DNA of 64,000 nt from Carposina sasakii (GCA_014607495.2 CP053167.1:2294001-2358000), one strand, 5' to 3'; positions 10,938-23,587 are shown, numbered from the stretch's first letter. The notes: generated by a model from the letters alone, not told the origin. Numbers and translations: made by a program.

Positions 10938-13382
10938 CTATATTTCTACTGTATTTGTAACTGGCGAATGGAATCCTAATGGCGGGTAACGGTCTAGAAC
11001 GGGTTCCAAGGCAGAAGGATAAAACGCCATAAACTTAAATCTTTCGCCCATTTTCTCAGGATTCACAAGCATATCATAGGCTGCTTTTATCTTTTCCTTA
11101 TCTTCATCTGTTTTTGCATTGTCCATTAATACCTGTAAATTAGCAAGAAAATTACGACGCGGGCTCATTTTGTGTCAAAATACGACTGCGCGTCCGTTTT
11201 ATATTGTACTCTTATATCGGCTTGAAGCACACAGACTTTATAAACAGTTGGAATCTCATAACATACACTACGCATGCGGTTTACGAATAATTGCGCACAA
11301 TGACCCCACAGAATATTTTTCTGCACATGCATTACCCTACATAACCTACATACTACCCTACATATATAAATAATGAAGGTCATTGTGCAAAATTCTTCGT
11401 AAACCGCGTCCATACTTTAGTGTCTTGTGTTCAATTTAGTTTTAAAAAAATCTACATATTTCTATAACATCTCTACAAATTATCGACTCACTTTCAATCT
11501 CGTGGAAGCTTGTGACCTTTCTAAAAAGTCTTTTTGATTGACTGGGCCAGTAACAATAGCATAATTCTCATTTATTCTTGCTTTAGAGGCGGCTAGACGC
11601 AGTTGACTGAAATCCACGTCCGCTGTTATGTCACTCTCTCCAGGATTTTCTAATGGATCAACCAGTTTGTGTTTATGAAAAGCCTATAATGTAAATCACT
11701 GTTAGTATATACATACAAAACATTGATATAAAACTAAGGATTTAATTTCAACTTAGTATAGTATACCCTAAATGTATCTCCCTTTTCTCCGTTATGCCCA
11801 TAATCTGCAATAAGTGCAAGTCCACCACATGTGTCCACCCTTTCTGCTAGCTGCCGGGCAATACCCAGACCTCTTGCACTGATCTCTAGTGAAGTTCTGT
11901 CTCCAGAATCCAGTGGAGGCCTGATCAGATTCTTTACTGAAGGGGTTTCCTCAGCTGATATTCTATAAAAAGGCTTTCCTGATTCATCAAGATCTATCAG
12001 AATTTCTCTCCAACCATTTTCTGTTTTCTGTAAATTAGTTATATATATTTAAATTACAAATTATGTATAGCCTACATCATCAGGGAAATAATAGTATCAT
12101 ATTACCTCAAACTTATGTATGGGGAGTACATCAAAGAATTCATGAGCTATGTACCAAGAAAATGCCTCCGGAACCTTCTTCAAGTCATTGTACCAGTACA
12201 CTTTGACACCATTAACAGTTTCACCCTGAAAATTAATTGCTATTTATTCTAGAATTTGAGAACAAAATTGTTCATGTTTATAGGAATTCATTGCGTAAAT
12301 ATGTTCAGTAATGGAACCTCAGTTATGTTTAATCCTGTATAATGGGTCTATACATATTCAATAATTCAAGGATTGTATATGAGTGATCATGGTAAACTAA
12401 TAAATATAGAACTTTCAGCTCTCTCTGACATTTGAATAAGATGTGTCATGAGAGAAGAAAAGGGACTAATGGCTTCCTAAAAAGCTTTCCAAGGACTCAA
12501 TTTTCTAGGCGTGTTTGAAACTCTATGCTCTATTACAAGGAAGTTGTAATTTAATTATATTTTAAGTGTTATAATCATCTAGATTCCATTTTCTAGAGGC
12601 TATTTAGTTGACTTTCACAACCATTCTGAAATTCTGTAGGTAGGTGTAAATTCTGTAGGGCTGAGAAAAGGTCATAACATAAATACACCAAAGGCCATAA
12701 TCACTACAAATACATGCTTAAGTATAGAAGAAAAACAAGGAAGTTACCTCCAATTCATGTGGGGAATCAAGATCTTTGGCATGGTGGCTTATGCAGAGCC
12801 GATTGGCCTGCACAGTTTGCATTGTGGATGATATTTCAACTAGGTGTAGACTTACGTCCTCACCTTTGTAACCAAAACGGTCCAGAACCTAAAATATAAC
12901 TTTTTTTTATCAAAGCTGTACAATAAGTCTTATTAGATTTATGTTATTGTAAAGAAATTTACCCGAAGAAAGTCACTTAATAGTGTGCCTTTGCCAGGCC
13001 CCAGTTCCACTACTTGTATTGGCTTACCGGGGCCCATTTTTCTTGTTTCAGAGTAGAACCATATTGCCATAATTTCGCCAAATAGTTGGCTAATTTCTGG
13101 AGAGGTTATAAAATCCCCTTGCTCACCAATTACATCTTTCTTCATATAATATCCTTCAGTAGGATTTGTAACTACTATATGCATATACTCTGCTACTGTT
13201 ATGGGTCCGTTTAGGCGTATTTTTTCTTTAATTATTTCTATGAGGCTAGGAGCCGACCCAGGAGTAGGCATTTTCAATGAACTAATATCAGGACGTTTTA
13301 CCACTTTATAGCCATATCGCCTCAAGTTTATAGCAGGTCGGATCATCTTATTACACATTTTGAATAAGTTATATGCATTCAT
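10938..13382 (-). CDS. NDUFAF7: NDUFAF7, mitochondrial protein arginine methyltransferase (complete, six exons)
   Basis: Exons in reading order are 12963-13382, 12748-12888, 12106-12225, 11767-12027, 11492-11683 and 10938-11132, all with GT/AG borders and all joining in phase. Together they encode 442 residues; the human protein has 441. The start is the ATG at 13382, followed by a basic, aliphatic stretch suited to mitochondrial import. Exon 1 holds YYMKKDVIGEQGDFITSPEI and the SAM-binding VVELGPGKGTLLSDF, diagnostic of the MidA/NDUFAF7 family. Exon 4 has GGLALIADYGHNG, and the last exon has NPEKMGERFKFMAF, the usual C-terminal signature. The enzyme dimethylates an arginine of NDUFS2 during early complex I assembly in the matrix (known for the family). 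No frameshift or stop was found, so the copy appears functional. Confidence 0.93.
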
Positions 13383-15881
13383 TTTAATGATTATATTGAC
13401 AAAACCGAAAAATCCTCAGAGATTCGTAAACAAAACAAAAGATTTTTGACATTGACAAATCAGCTGTATTTCCATAGACACGTAGTTTTTTTTACAAATG
13501 ATGAGCAGAAAACTAGAGGGAAAGGAACTTTAGCTATTCCTAGAGATTCACTCTTTTACACATAATATTAAGGTCTTTAGGCTGAATACAGTTCGAAAAC
13601 TGACACTATAAAGAAAATTTTTTGAGCTTAATTACCTAGCGCCGCGCCCTAGTGGTTTAAAAGATTTAATTCCCCATTTTTATGAAAACCGGAAACCAAG
13701 CAAAACTAAGCAATTTATTAATCATTTGTTAACTGTACATAATGCATGCTAGTTTAGATTGTCTTGATTCGTTTCATTCAATATTTCAGTCATTCGTTCA
13801 AAGTTCAATTTAATTTCGGTCGTCGTATCATCATGGATTTGCGATTTACGTATTATTTGTAATCTAAAAGTGTGCTTTTTAGAAGATATAGTTAGTTAGA
13901 TTGATTTTGATAACAGTCTAATGCTATTACATATCATTTTGGTTTAAACAGTTTTTCAATTCTTCATTTCTTTGTAGTGTTTCTACGCGTGATGAAATGT
14001 CAAAATTTTTGTGATGGAATCGTGCCAATACTCGAGTTTTCTATAGTTTGATTGAAATAATACACTCACGTACGGTACTCAGAAGTCTGTATAAATTCAT
14101 AAAAATTGCAACCTTAGTAAGCTGTAGTGGATGATAAACATTTTGTGAAAGTGAAGGTGAGTGCACTGAGCGCCCATATCTATTTTCTTTCTTTGTGTTT
14201 GTTTATATCAATTTATTACATGGTTAGTAGCATGCCTGATTTTATTTAATGTTTACGCTTTCTTCTAGAAAGTATTGGTCATGTTGAAGTTGTAGTTTAT
14301 GTGCTTTAGATAGAGATTTATCGTTTCCCATTAAATAAACTCAATCGCAGTAGGTGTGGGTAACTTCCTATAACTCCCTATAAGGAGAATTTACATTAAA
14401 AATTCATGGTTACAGTTATAAGAACTTCTCCAAGTACTTATTTTCCATTTTTATGTGCTGCAGGTACATAAAAATTATCTTGACTATCACAATTTATTTC
14501 ATGGACCTGTGGATTTTTTCTTTTTTTTTTCAATTTACATAAGTACCTATACAACAAGTCTGTACCTTATATAGATTTTGTGTACTTGTTTGTTATCTTC
14601 AAATACCAAACAAATATCTATTTATACTTGAAACCATAATTTGAGAGACTACTACATTTTGCACAATTGTTGCCATGGTCGGGCTAACGCTGTGCCTGTC
14701 TATATTTTAAAAATACAGATTGGTGTTTTACATATAATTTTTTATTAAAACAATCAAATTGTTAATTAATTTACAGTGCAAGGTATAATATTACAATACA
14801 AACTAAGAAAAACTGTTGTTTGTATTTTGATGTTCGTAATATTATTTATTAGCATCACTTTTACGGAAAGTTTTTGCAATTCGTACAACACTATTTGGGT
14901 TCCAACATGGGCACTAATTCTTCATTGGATTTAAAATGAACTATAATATGAAGTTTTGTCAATTTATACAGTTAAGTCTTATTTGATTATAATCATATTG
15001 TCTATAACGTCACTATTTAATTTCTTCTAATTCTGGTAACCCTTCATCTGTCACTTGTCAAATTAGTCTCTGGAATTATGGTTTTTAGTATAGATACTAG
15101 TAGTCTTGACTTTGTCTATGTGAAATTCCTCCTCTTCTTCCTTTTCCACCATTCTTTGGGTATTTTGGGAAACATTCACTTGGTGCACTCCAACACTCCC
15201 TGAGAAAAGTACATGCCAAATTTCACTTCCTTAGCCCTGTAGTTTTGCTTTTGGCTGTATGTTCTTTGTCAGTCACTCAGCAGTGGAAGTTTTATACTGT
15301 ATATATATATATTGATTCTATTATTTCTCCTATCAATGTGTTGCTTGTTTAAGCTTTTAACAGTTTTTTAACTGTGTGATGATAAGGTGTAAACAAAATC
15401 TGTTTGGTTAAAAATACATTTATGGTCCTCGGAGAGGCAAAAACACATAAGAGCCACTACAATCAAATCATATGAAATACATATGATGTGATGCAGAAAA
15501 AGAATGCAGTTTTGTGCAGCTGTTTGCTAATTGTATGTTTGTTGATATAATTTGAAGGAAGATAACCTTTGTACATCTTTGTCATAAACTTTATTTGTGA
15601 AAACTTTACTGTGTACTATGAAGCATAGGAATAAGATAATGTAAAGGTCTATTTGTTTTAACTTTTCTTTAAGTAAATACTGTTAGACAAAGATAAAACT
15701 AAATTGCACCTAACTAAACTTATAGGTTAGGGTACCAATGAGCAAAAATTGTCTGCTTTGAAGGTCACACACATAACCAATGGGACAGACAATTTTCTAT
15801 TTTGTACTACTACAGAATGATTATGTTGTATACTTGTATGTGCATACTATGGTATTTTTATACATAGTTATATTTTTTCAG
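13383..15881 (+). other. Divergent promoter region, 5' noncoding exon and intron of the next gene
   Basis: NDUFAF7 reads left from 13382, and the next gene appears to read right. A good donor (AAGTGAAG followed by GTGAGTGC) at about 14158 would end a 5' noncoding exon, and the acceptor TATTTTTTCAG at 15871-15881 opens the first coding exon. The interval between is AT-rich intron with no other coding signal. Transcription starts were not identified, so sharing of a promoter is inferred only from the head-to-head layout. Confidence 0.4.
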
Positions 15882-15901
15882 TGTAACATTGAGAGCTGAC
15901 G

Positions 15902-15978
15902 ATGAGTGAGGGAGAGGAGGATGCGTCATTCCCCAAAATTATGGAGGAGGACCCGGAAGACATGATACCTGCTGACAG
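15902..15978 (+). CDS. Unrecognised gene, candidate first coding exon A
   Basis: A clean acceptor precedes the ATG by 20 bases. The exon encodes MSEGEEDASFPKIMEEDPED and then MIPADR before the donor CAG-GTAATA. The acidic N-terminus has no motif I can assign. It ends with two bases of an incomplete codon. A second candidate first exon at 18020-18114 ends in the same phase, so the two could be alternative starts of one gene whose body lies further right or is lost among repeats. No downstream exon was found inside the window. Confidence 0.5.
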
Positions 15979-16215
15979 GTAATAATTATGTTTTGTAAAG
16001 TGTAATAATTTTCGCGTTGCAATGTCAAATTCCTCTGAGACTCCGTATGTAATATGAATTTTATAAGCAATCAGCAAATTTTGCACAATTTTCGCATTGC
16101 TTTTACTTCAGCTAGATTATATGTATGGCTAGGCTTGGGTTGGATTGGATGACAGCGTGACTTAGCACGGCTGGCGTACGGAGGCAAGTGTTGATGAAGA
16201 CAGGATGCTTCGTCG

Positions 16216-16400
16216 TCAGCCTATTGCAGTCAACTGCTGTACGTAGGCCTCCCCCAGAGGACGCCACACGGCTTGATGTCCCGGTTTTGCCATCCAGTCA
16301 CTACCAGCCGCCTTCTTTAAGTCATCGGTCCATCTGGCCGGAAGGTGCCGAGGCGCGGTCTCCATTGGAGAACCCGCTTATCCCACCGTCCATCGCATCG
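16216..16400 (-). pseudogene. LINE reverse transcriptase C-terminus, fragment
   Basis: Read on the minus strand, this gives RWTDDLKKAAGSDW, then VWRPLGEAYVQQ and a stop at 16216. That is the standard C-terminal tail of many lepidopteran non-LTR retrotransposon polymerases. A shorter relic of the same tail (GCAGTCCACTACTGGACGTA on the plus strand) is at 18978-19010. The catalytic domain is absent. Confidence 0.75.
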
Positions 16401-16776
16401 GTTCTAGGTTCTACCAGGATGCTCACTTCGTCGTTTGTTGTCGAAACATTTCCACCAATAGCTGTTAGATAGACAAACAAATTCTACAAGTTTCTAGGCA
16501 AACATGTACCACCTTAGGCCGCATCTTGCTTTAATCAGGCAGGATGGCGGTCTAATGTTTGTCTAGTCATGTATGAAATAAAATAAAAAAATAAATACAT
16601 CGTCACATCGATCCCTCTAAAACATTACCATGTAAAATGTTGCCAATCCTCTCACTGTCAAAAAGTTTTTAAATCTCATGTAGAGCCAAGCTTCTACTCT
16701 ACAGTATTGTGCACTACAAGGTCTAACTACAAGGTTCACTACAAGGTCAAACTCAAAATATGTATTTTTTTATACT

Positions 16777-16872
16777 ATGTGGCTAAATACGGTTGCTTAG
16801 TACCCATGACACAAGACCTCAGGGATCTTGGTATGGGACTAGGTTAATTTGTTGTAAAGTGTGCAGATTTAT
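16777..16872 (+). mobile_element. SINE (family 1), 3' end only
   Basis: It matches the distal part of the SINE copies at 19203 and 23588 from GGTTGCTTAGTACCCA through GACACAAGACCT to GGGACTAGGTTAAT. The tRNA-like head is missing. Confidence 0.65.
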
Positions 16873-16983
16873 TGCGCGATGCAGTAGGTATACCTATCCG
16901 GCGTGGCGGGTGGTTGACCTATCAGATAAACGAAATTATTCGAAATAGTACCTAAATGGGCGGGGGGCATTAGAGTGCAAATA

Positions 16984-17613
16984 CAGGGTGTTTGTGACAG
17001 CCAGGCAAATATTGATACCGTGACTTCAGACCATGATTCTGAGGCGGAAAATACTGAAAATTTTCTCAGGAAAATTCCAAAATTTTACGTAATTTTTCTT
17101 ATATTTTCACGAAAAAAATAGTTGAAATCATTTAACTAAGCCTTAGATAATATGGTCGATTCCGGCAGTCACACTTAAACCTAAACGTAAAATTAGTCCT
17201 ACCTATCCTTTTCTCTCTCAGCCATTTACGAGTATGTTAAGAACAGACAGAGATAGACCTGACTAATATTAGGTTTAGATTTAAGTGTGACTGCCGGAAT
17301 CGATAGTGACAAAAAAAAATTATAACCATAAGATTATTTTAGAAAAGTTGCCCTCAAAAAGTCAAATAACTGATTAACTCTAATGGAGAGTGATCCAAAC
17401 AAGTGATCTAAAAAACAAAAATGTGTCGCACAGTAACCAATAAGCCCATTTAATTAGTCACAGAATCGTCCGATACAATTCGCGCGCAGAACAAAGATTA
17501 CTGATATTCAAATCAAAAATACATTTCCTGCGAGTAATAACGCTGTCGTATAACTCGACACAGTCGTGCTTGTTCAGCATTTCAATATTTGCCTGGCTGT
17601 CACTCACACCCTG
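16984..17613. mobile_element. MITE with CAGGGTGT and long inverted ends (best copy)
   Basis: The left end CAGGGTGTTTGTGACAGCC and the right end GGCTGTCACTCACACCCTG are inverted repeats that continue through CAGGCAAATATTG, with TA on both sides. A separate 147-bp element sits inside at 17157-17303. Partial copies are at 3018 and 6750. No transposase is encoded. Confidence 0.8.
17157..17303. mobile_element. 147-bp palindromic MITE nested in another MITE
   Basis: The ends TCGATTCCGGCAGTCACACT and AGTGTGACTGCCGGAATCGA are perfect inverted repeats, continuing through TTAAACCTAAA with mismatches. The copy at 3018 lacks this block, which shows that it was inserted. Its target duplication is not clear. 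Confidence 0.75.
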
Positions 17614-18019
17614 TATATTTTATCAGTTCTATCTCGTATCATGTGCGGCAGAAGATAAGCTTTAGTAGGTATAAGTTTAACACAAATATACTACAGGTTA
17701 GTCTTTGATTAGCATTTAGTGAAAGAGTGTTGACCGTCTTAACTTTGATCTGTAGTTAATAAACAATTTCTAGTGTAGTGTAACTAACAATTTTGATACT
17801 TGTTATAAGATGAACACTGTTTTCGTCTGTGTTTTATATTTGCAAAAAATAGTGACAGTGTGAACAAATTGACTTGATCATTATTATTATCAATTGAAAC
17901 AGTTTTTGTGTTTTAAATCACTTGATCTTTTTTTGGGTGATAAATAACCGAGTATTTTTGTATGGATTTGTCAGAATGGAAAAATTAATCACTAGTGTGA
18001 ATTTTAACTGATGTTAAAT

Positions 18020-18114
18020 ATGGTGCTCGTGGATAACATATTTAGTGCTTTATGCTGCAAACGTGAGAATAACGAGGAAAAGAAGTACCCGTTACCTGTC
18101 ACCTATATTAAAAT
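18020..18114 (+). CDS. Candidate alternative first coding exon B
   Basis: An ATG opens MVLVDNIFSALCCKRENNEE, then KKYPLPVTYIK and the donor AAAAT-GTAAGG. The length is 95 bases, leaving two bases of the last codon, the same phase as the exon at 15902-15978. The N-terminal CC after a hydrophobic stretch is the sort of site that can be palmitoylated (inference). The body of the gene was not found, so this could also be a chance frame beside a donor-like site. Confidence 0.35.
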
Positions 18115-19202
18115 GTAAGGACATATACTACTAGCGGCTGCCCATGACTTCGTCCGCGTTAACTTTAGAATTCCCGTTATTTCCCGTTCTGTGGTAATTT
18201 CAGGAAATTCCTTCTTAGTGGCCGTAAACATCATATAATTTTTAAAAACAAAAACCGACTTTTTTTTTTTATTTATTTCAGATTTTTAAAAGAATTACAA
18301 TTAGGTTTAGGGTGCCATTAAACCGGAGGGGTTTCACTTGGCGCCCTTTATGTAACTATTAGTTATAAATTATTTACTAGAATTATTCAGTACCTACACT
18401 CAGCCTGGGACACATTTATACGTTTCACCGAATAGCTTCTATTACCGCTTTTTTTTTTTTTTATAAACACTTATCTATTCGCAACCGTCACTTTTATTAG
18501 ACATAGCTACAACAATATATACACTGCACTGCATAGATAGTACCTATGGGCGTGCACGGCTTAGTACTTCCTCCCTATGAGCCAAAATTAAGCTTACTAA
18601 AGTAAAATTTTGCTAAAGGGCAAATATTATATATTACGTTAAGCCATGTACGAAGTTTATAAGGCATAATATTGTCAGATTTAGATGCCAGCAAATTATT
18701 AAATCGGCCGCATGACTAAAGGGCACTGAGAGAAATGACTAGGCTTTGAAATTTCACGTCTGACAATATAAGCAACATATAATTACACTCCTTCCTGCCC
18801 TGTTCGCAATCATTTGGGGTCGGCGCAATATATAGGTACTCTTCTTTCATTCATCTCTATTATACGTCATCTCGTTACCCTAATGTCTACCTCTTCCTCT
18901 AGATATAACCATCTTACTTCGGACACGGCTTAATGTCAATGACAATTATCTTCATCCTCATAAGCTTATTGCAGTCCACTACTGGACGTAGGCCTCCCCC
19001 TGCCATACATAGGGGGATTTTGTCCATCATCGGACCCTCGTTTCCTTTATATTATGTGTAGCTGACCAAAATTCTCTATAAAAATCTAAAAACTACTCGT
19101 GCCTATTATATTTGAGGACATCCCTAGATTCCTTAGAGATTCCATCAACAGATGTTATGTTTTATATGTAGGTGATCAAAACGCTCAGTAAAAGTATAAA
19201 AA
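18115..19202. other. Intron-like or intergenic DNA
   Basis: It contains a Helitron-type end at 18132-18160 (CTAGCGGCTGCCCATGACTTC), poly-T runs and the LINE 3' tail relic at 18978-19010. No supported coding exon. Confidence 0.45.
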
Positions 19203-19440
19203 CACATGGTCTACTAGATAGTGATCCTGCCTGCGACGCCATAGCTCCTGGATTCCAATCCCGGTAGGTGCAAACATTGATATGATGAATATCGATGTTT
19301 GTTTCCGAGTCATGGATATTTCTATACTTATCTATGTATTTATATACCGTTGCTTAGTACCTACGACACAAGACCTTAGGGATCTTAATTAAGTGGGACT
19401 AGGTTAATGTGTTGTGTAGTGTGTGAATATTTAAAAAATT
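19203..19440 (+). mobile_element. tRNA-derived SINE (family 1)
   Basis: An A-box-like GGTCTACTAGATAGTGATCC and a degenerate B box GATTCCAATCCC stand 40 bases apart, followed by the shared body 'GATGTTTGTTTCCGAGTCAT' and the GACACAAGACC tail block. The layout resembles the Metulj-type SINEs of butterflies (comparison from memory). Confidence 0.75.
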
Positions 19441-20212
19441 TTAAAAAACATCCATACACATATACCTAAAAAAAATCTACAAAGAAAATATTAAAGAATG
19501 TTATTGAGTGTGTAAAATTGAAATTTCTTATCACAAGGCTAACATGTTCTGCCATGAACTTATCCGTTTTGTCGGGAGAAAATCTACACTTTTATATTGA
19601 ACCTATGTTTTATATTGATATAGCTAGAATATTGCCAGTGCTTATGCGGTGCTACACTAGAATGCATTTGCATCTCCTTCCGTGCATGCCGTGACTAAAA
19701 AACTCAGGGTCGTTCTCTCTGGTTCAGATAGCAACTTGTCACTGATCTTTTACATCAGTGGTTCCCAAAGTGCTCCCAGGGGTCCACAGGAGACTCGATG
19801 GGGGTCGACGTACGATCCTGTAGTCCATTACTAGTAGTATTTATATATTATTATGCATACTAGGTGTTGCCCGCGAGCAGCTCCGCTCGCCTGGATGTCG
19901 CTTATTGCGTGGAAGGGGTATAAAAAAATTGTTTACGACCTATTCTCAGGCCTACCAAATTTCATAAACATCGGTCAAGCCTCTGGTCTTTTTCTCTTTG
20001 CCGTGAGGGAATTAGGTTATTAATTGCAGAAATTTTAACAAACTACCTAACTCACCAACTTATATTCTTATACTAGTGGCCTGCCAGCAACTTTTCTCGA
20101 GACGAATGGGTACGTAAATCAACAAGACACAGTTTAAGAACCAAAAACACAAAAAAAAACAAAACTTATAAACTACATATCTCTCTGCATCTCAACTAAT
20201 AATATTATCTCA

Positions 20213-20300
20213 GTAGCTCAGTGGTAAGAGCACTGGCACGGAATGCAGAGGTCGTGGGTTCGATTCCCACCCGGGTGAAGAAATTTTTCCATTTCTTTAT
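20213..20300 (+). mobile_element. tRNA-like SINE (family 2)
   Basis: The block GTAGCTCAGTGGTAAGAGC (A box and D arm) and GGGTTCGATTCCCAC (B box and T arm) looks like a tRNA. It is followed by the same tail (TTTCCATTTCTTTATTAATA) as the copies at 49225 (reverse) and 59171. The shared downstream tail shows that these are retroposed copies and not tRNA genes. Confidence 0.75.
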
Positions 20301-20767
20301 TAATAATTTTAAAATCGCGAAAGTAAGTTAACTTATGTTATTTACTCAACCAATCTTCATGAAATTTTGCATACATATAGTAGTAGTAGTAGAAAAGCAT
20401 ATAGGCTAAAGATTACGCGGACGAAGTCACATGCGTCCGCTAGTTAACAATATTAGCAGGATTAAAAACGTTTTGGTCTACTTAAATTGTACGTGAGATT
20501 AAAAAGTTGTGATAACATTTGCGCGCGACTTCGCATGTCATGTATTTTTTTTATCTATTTTAAATATAGGTTAATAAATTTGTATGTTACATAACTGATA
20601 ACTCTTAAAAACAAAAACTGAATATACCTACGTGATTTTATGAGTAAAAGAATATATACGTATTGTGTTATTACTCCTTATTGTACACAGGATGGTGTGT
20701 GTTTATTATTTTTAGCTGACTTTTCCAATACCCAGGTCAATTTGAAGGACAAAGTTGTTGGTGTATA

Positions 20768-21150
20768 CAGGATGATTTTTGGTCGTCAACGATCCCGAAA
20801 ACTACGGAATCTCCTCATCATCACGATCATTTTTCTCCATGGAAGCATACCTGGGAAGTGTCTGGTTTCCAAAATATTAGGGTCCAAAGTTGAGTAAATA
20901 GACTGCGTTTTTCTGCATAAATGCACATAGACGCGCGTAGCAGGATTTTTCACGAAAAATAATTAATATCTGTCTATAAAAAAACTAACATAAACACTAG
21001 ACACTATAAATTTCGCACGATCAAGGAATTTAAAATTTTTTTTCAAAAAAAATATTTTTTTTTCCCAGCATTTTTTTTGCCATAAACTTACTTTATTTCA
21101 TGTATAGAATACGTACCCTTCGTTAAAGGTGGCCACAAAAAAACATCCTG
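20768..21150. mobile_element. MITE with CAGGATG ends, second copy
   Basis: It matches 2509-2888 almost throughout, starts CAGGATGATTTTTGGTCG and ends in ACATCCTG, with TA on each side. It confirms the element boundaries. Confidence 0.8.
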
Positions 21151-22061
21151 TATATTTTGATAAAATTTTAGAGAAAAACCATCAAAAATTTTATACCATC
21201 AAGGGAACGCCCACCACTGAGCCCTACACCCTCCGCTGACCCTCGGATCTGCCGACTCATGAACACAAAACTACTACAGTCGCAACGAGAAGCCAGATCC
21301 AAGCACCTAGCATGCAAATATACTCGTATATACGAGTAGCTACTAATCCGAAAACCAATTTGTATGGAACAGCTGATATTTTTTCACTATTTCGGAGTTG
21401 GTCCCATAATGAAAGTTGTTTCTTTTTACCTACCTAGTTTCGTGTCAAAAGAATCTGTACTTTTTGGTAGACCTTATTAATAATGTAAATCGACAACACC
21501 AACACCCGTGGCATCTTCAGGATTAAAATTTAGTTTTAAAAACTTACGATGTATCAATATCATATCGATATATCGTAAATATTATAATGTATTTTTGATA
21601 ATTGAAGGGACACGATTACTCTGTACCTAGGTACTTCGATTATTGTTTGGCAAAGCTAGAGCGGATTGTGTTACACCGTATTATTTTCGGATAATTTGTA
21701 TTCAGATTTTATTTATTGTCTGTATTATATATAACAAGTATCAAAATTTATTTATCTAACTCCAAATGAAAATTTAGTTTGTAATGTTTTGACAGCATTG
21801 TGTCTCTTCTATCCCATTGACATGCCACACCGTATATTAGAAAAAAAAGGCACTGATACTATTGTAGCAATGGAAAGTATTTTATTCGGTTGCGCTCAGT
21901 CTACAAAATCATCTGAGGGGATACATATACTCACAGCTGCGTTAAAAAACGGGCTAGCCAGCCAGCACTGCAGGTTCGCATATGCGATGCCACAGCCGCG
22001 TTTGTCATAGCGGAATCAGATGTTAATAAAATACAGTACTCGGGCCGGACCGTGGTATATA
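21151..22061. other. No supported gene
   Basis: AT-rich sequence without a recognisable repeat boundary. A frame at 21789-22010 has no known motif. Confidence 0.4.
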
Positions 22062-22455
22062 CAGGTGTAAAAATATCTTTCAACAAATCTTTTAACACCT
22101 TGTATTCTTTGTAATATCACGATCATTTTTTTTATGGAAGCACATCTGGGAAACTACGGGTTTCCAAGATATTGAGGTCCAAAGTTACATAATTATTATC
22201 TATTTTTTTACATAAATCCACCTAAAATCGGTTAACAAAGATTTTTTTCAAAGATACAAGTCAAAATGTTATAATGTAAGTTTTGTAGGTACATTTGTAC
22301 TTTGCGCATCAAACGAATACATTGCTTGCAATAAAATGACGCTATTTTTTCATAATTTTTTTGTCGTCTCCCAGGGTTGGTTCCATAGAAGAAAATAATC
22401 GTAACCTTACAAAGAATACGAGGTATTAAAAACATCGTTGTCTTTTTACACCCTG
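22062..22455. mobile_element. MITE related to the CAGGATG family
   Basis: The ends CAGGTGTAAAAA and TTTTTACACCCTG are inverted repeats bounded by TA. The interior shares 'TATCACGATCATTTTT', 'GGAAGCA' and 'GTCCAAAGTT' with the element at 2509, which marks a diverged subfamily. Confidence 0.65.
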
Positions 22456-22530
22456 TATGCATTATTATGAATGGGTCGCAAGATTCCCATAATTACCATC
22501 TATCAAACAGCCCACCAAATACAACAAACT

Positions 22531-22745
22531 TTTTTTTTTTCACACACTTCACAACACATTAACTTAGTCCCACATTAAGATCCCTAAGGTCTTGTGTCGT
22601 GGGTACTAAGCAACGGTATATAAATACATAGATAGGTATATAGGTAGAAACTTTCATGACTCGGAAACAAACATCATACCGGGACTCGAACCCAGGACCT
22701 ATGGCGTCACAGGCAGGGCCACCTACTACACCAATCGGCCGTCAA
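22531..22745 (-). mobile_element. tRNA-derived SINE (family 1), reverse
   Basis: The reverse complement opens TTTTGACGGCCGATTGGTGT, has B box GGGTTCGAGTCCCGG, and ends in the GACACAAGACC block and an A-rich tail (the T run at 22531-22540). Confidence 0.8.
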
Positions 22746-23319
22746 AACTACAGCTACCTAAAAATAATTTTAACGATATCTTGCATTATAGTGCACGCAT
22801 AATATTCCAACGTAAGGTTACTAAGCGATAAGGTGGTTGTAAAAATCACAATGCACGAACACGACGCTCGTAATACTTCAATGTCACCAGATAGGTATTA
22901 GTTTTGGTTACTTTTACGAAGTGCAACGGTACACCACTAGAGCAAGCATTCTTGACACTCCGTAATGCACTTGTCACGCAAGCAGTCATATAGCGACCGT
23001 AAGTATGTACCTACGCAAAACCACGCCCCCTTTACGGCGCCGACATGTGAAATGTTCTTAGCCGCTATATGACGGCATCCCTATCCGCGAAACCAAAGCT
23101 TAACTTTGTAAGTCAATAACGTTCGAAGGGAGCTAATTTTCGAGTCGTTTCCAAGCGTTATGTGACGTTAGCATGTTAAGCGAAATGGAATGAAAATGAC
23201 TTGTCCACGAGATTAGAGTAATTTTTTGTAGTGGGCTCTTTGAATTTCCCTAACTTCTGCACTGTTATCTCATGTATGTATATAGAGAAATAGAGAATCT
23301 CTCTGTTATCTCATGTATA
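22746..23319. other. No supported gene
   Basis: Sequence between two repeats with no frame, hairpin or known repeat that I could recognise. Confidence 0.4.
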
Positions 23320-23579
23320 CAGGGTGTAACGGAAAGTGTATGTTAAGCGAAAAGCTATGTAAATAGCCCACTATAGAGATCCTATTTCCAAAATTTGAGA
23401 CTCGAAATCATATTTTTATTTTTCAAGATTGTATGGACATTCCTGAGTAGTTTCGGAATTCTTCATACTATCTGGAATAATATAAATGTGAATTTGAGTC
23501 TGAAATTTTGGAAATAGGTTCTCTATAGTGGGCTATTTACATAGCTTTTCGCTTAACATACCCTTTCTGTTACACCCTG
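23320..23579. mobile_element. Near-perfect 260-bp foldback MITE
   Basis: It begins CAGGGTGTAACGGAAAGTGT after TA. The last 90 bases are the reverse complement of the first, through GCGAAAAGCTATGTAAATAG, ending TTACACCCTG before TA. The inner arms remain complementary nearly to the centre (CCTGAGTAGTTTCGGAATTC). The diverged copy at 8731-8995 shares the ends. Confidence 0.85.
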
Positions 23580-23587
23580 TATAGAGA

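Noticed and set aside
20213..20295. tRNA gene (also at 49225 and 59171)
   Set aside because: The A and B boxes look good, but all copies share a non-tRNA downstream tail, and the anticodon region differs by a four-base gap at 59171. They are SINE copies.
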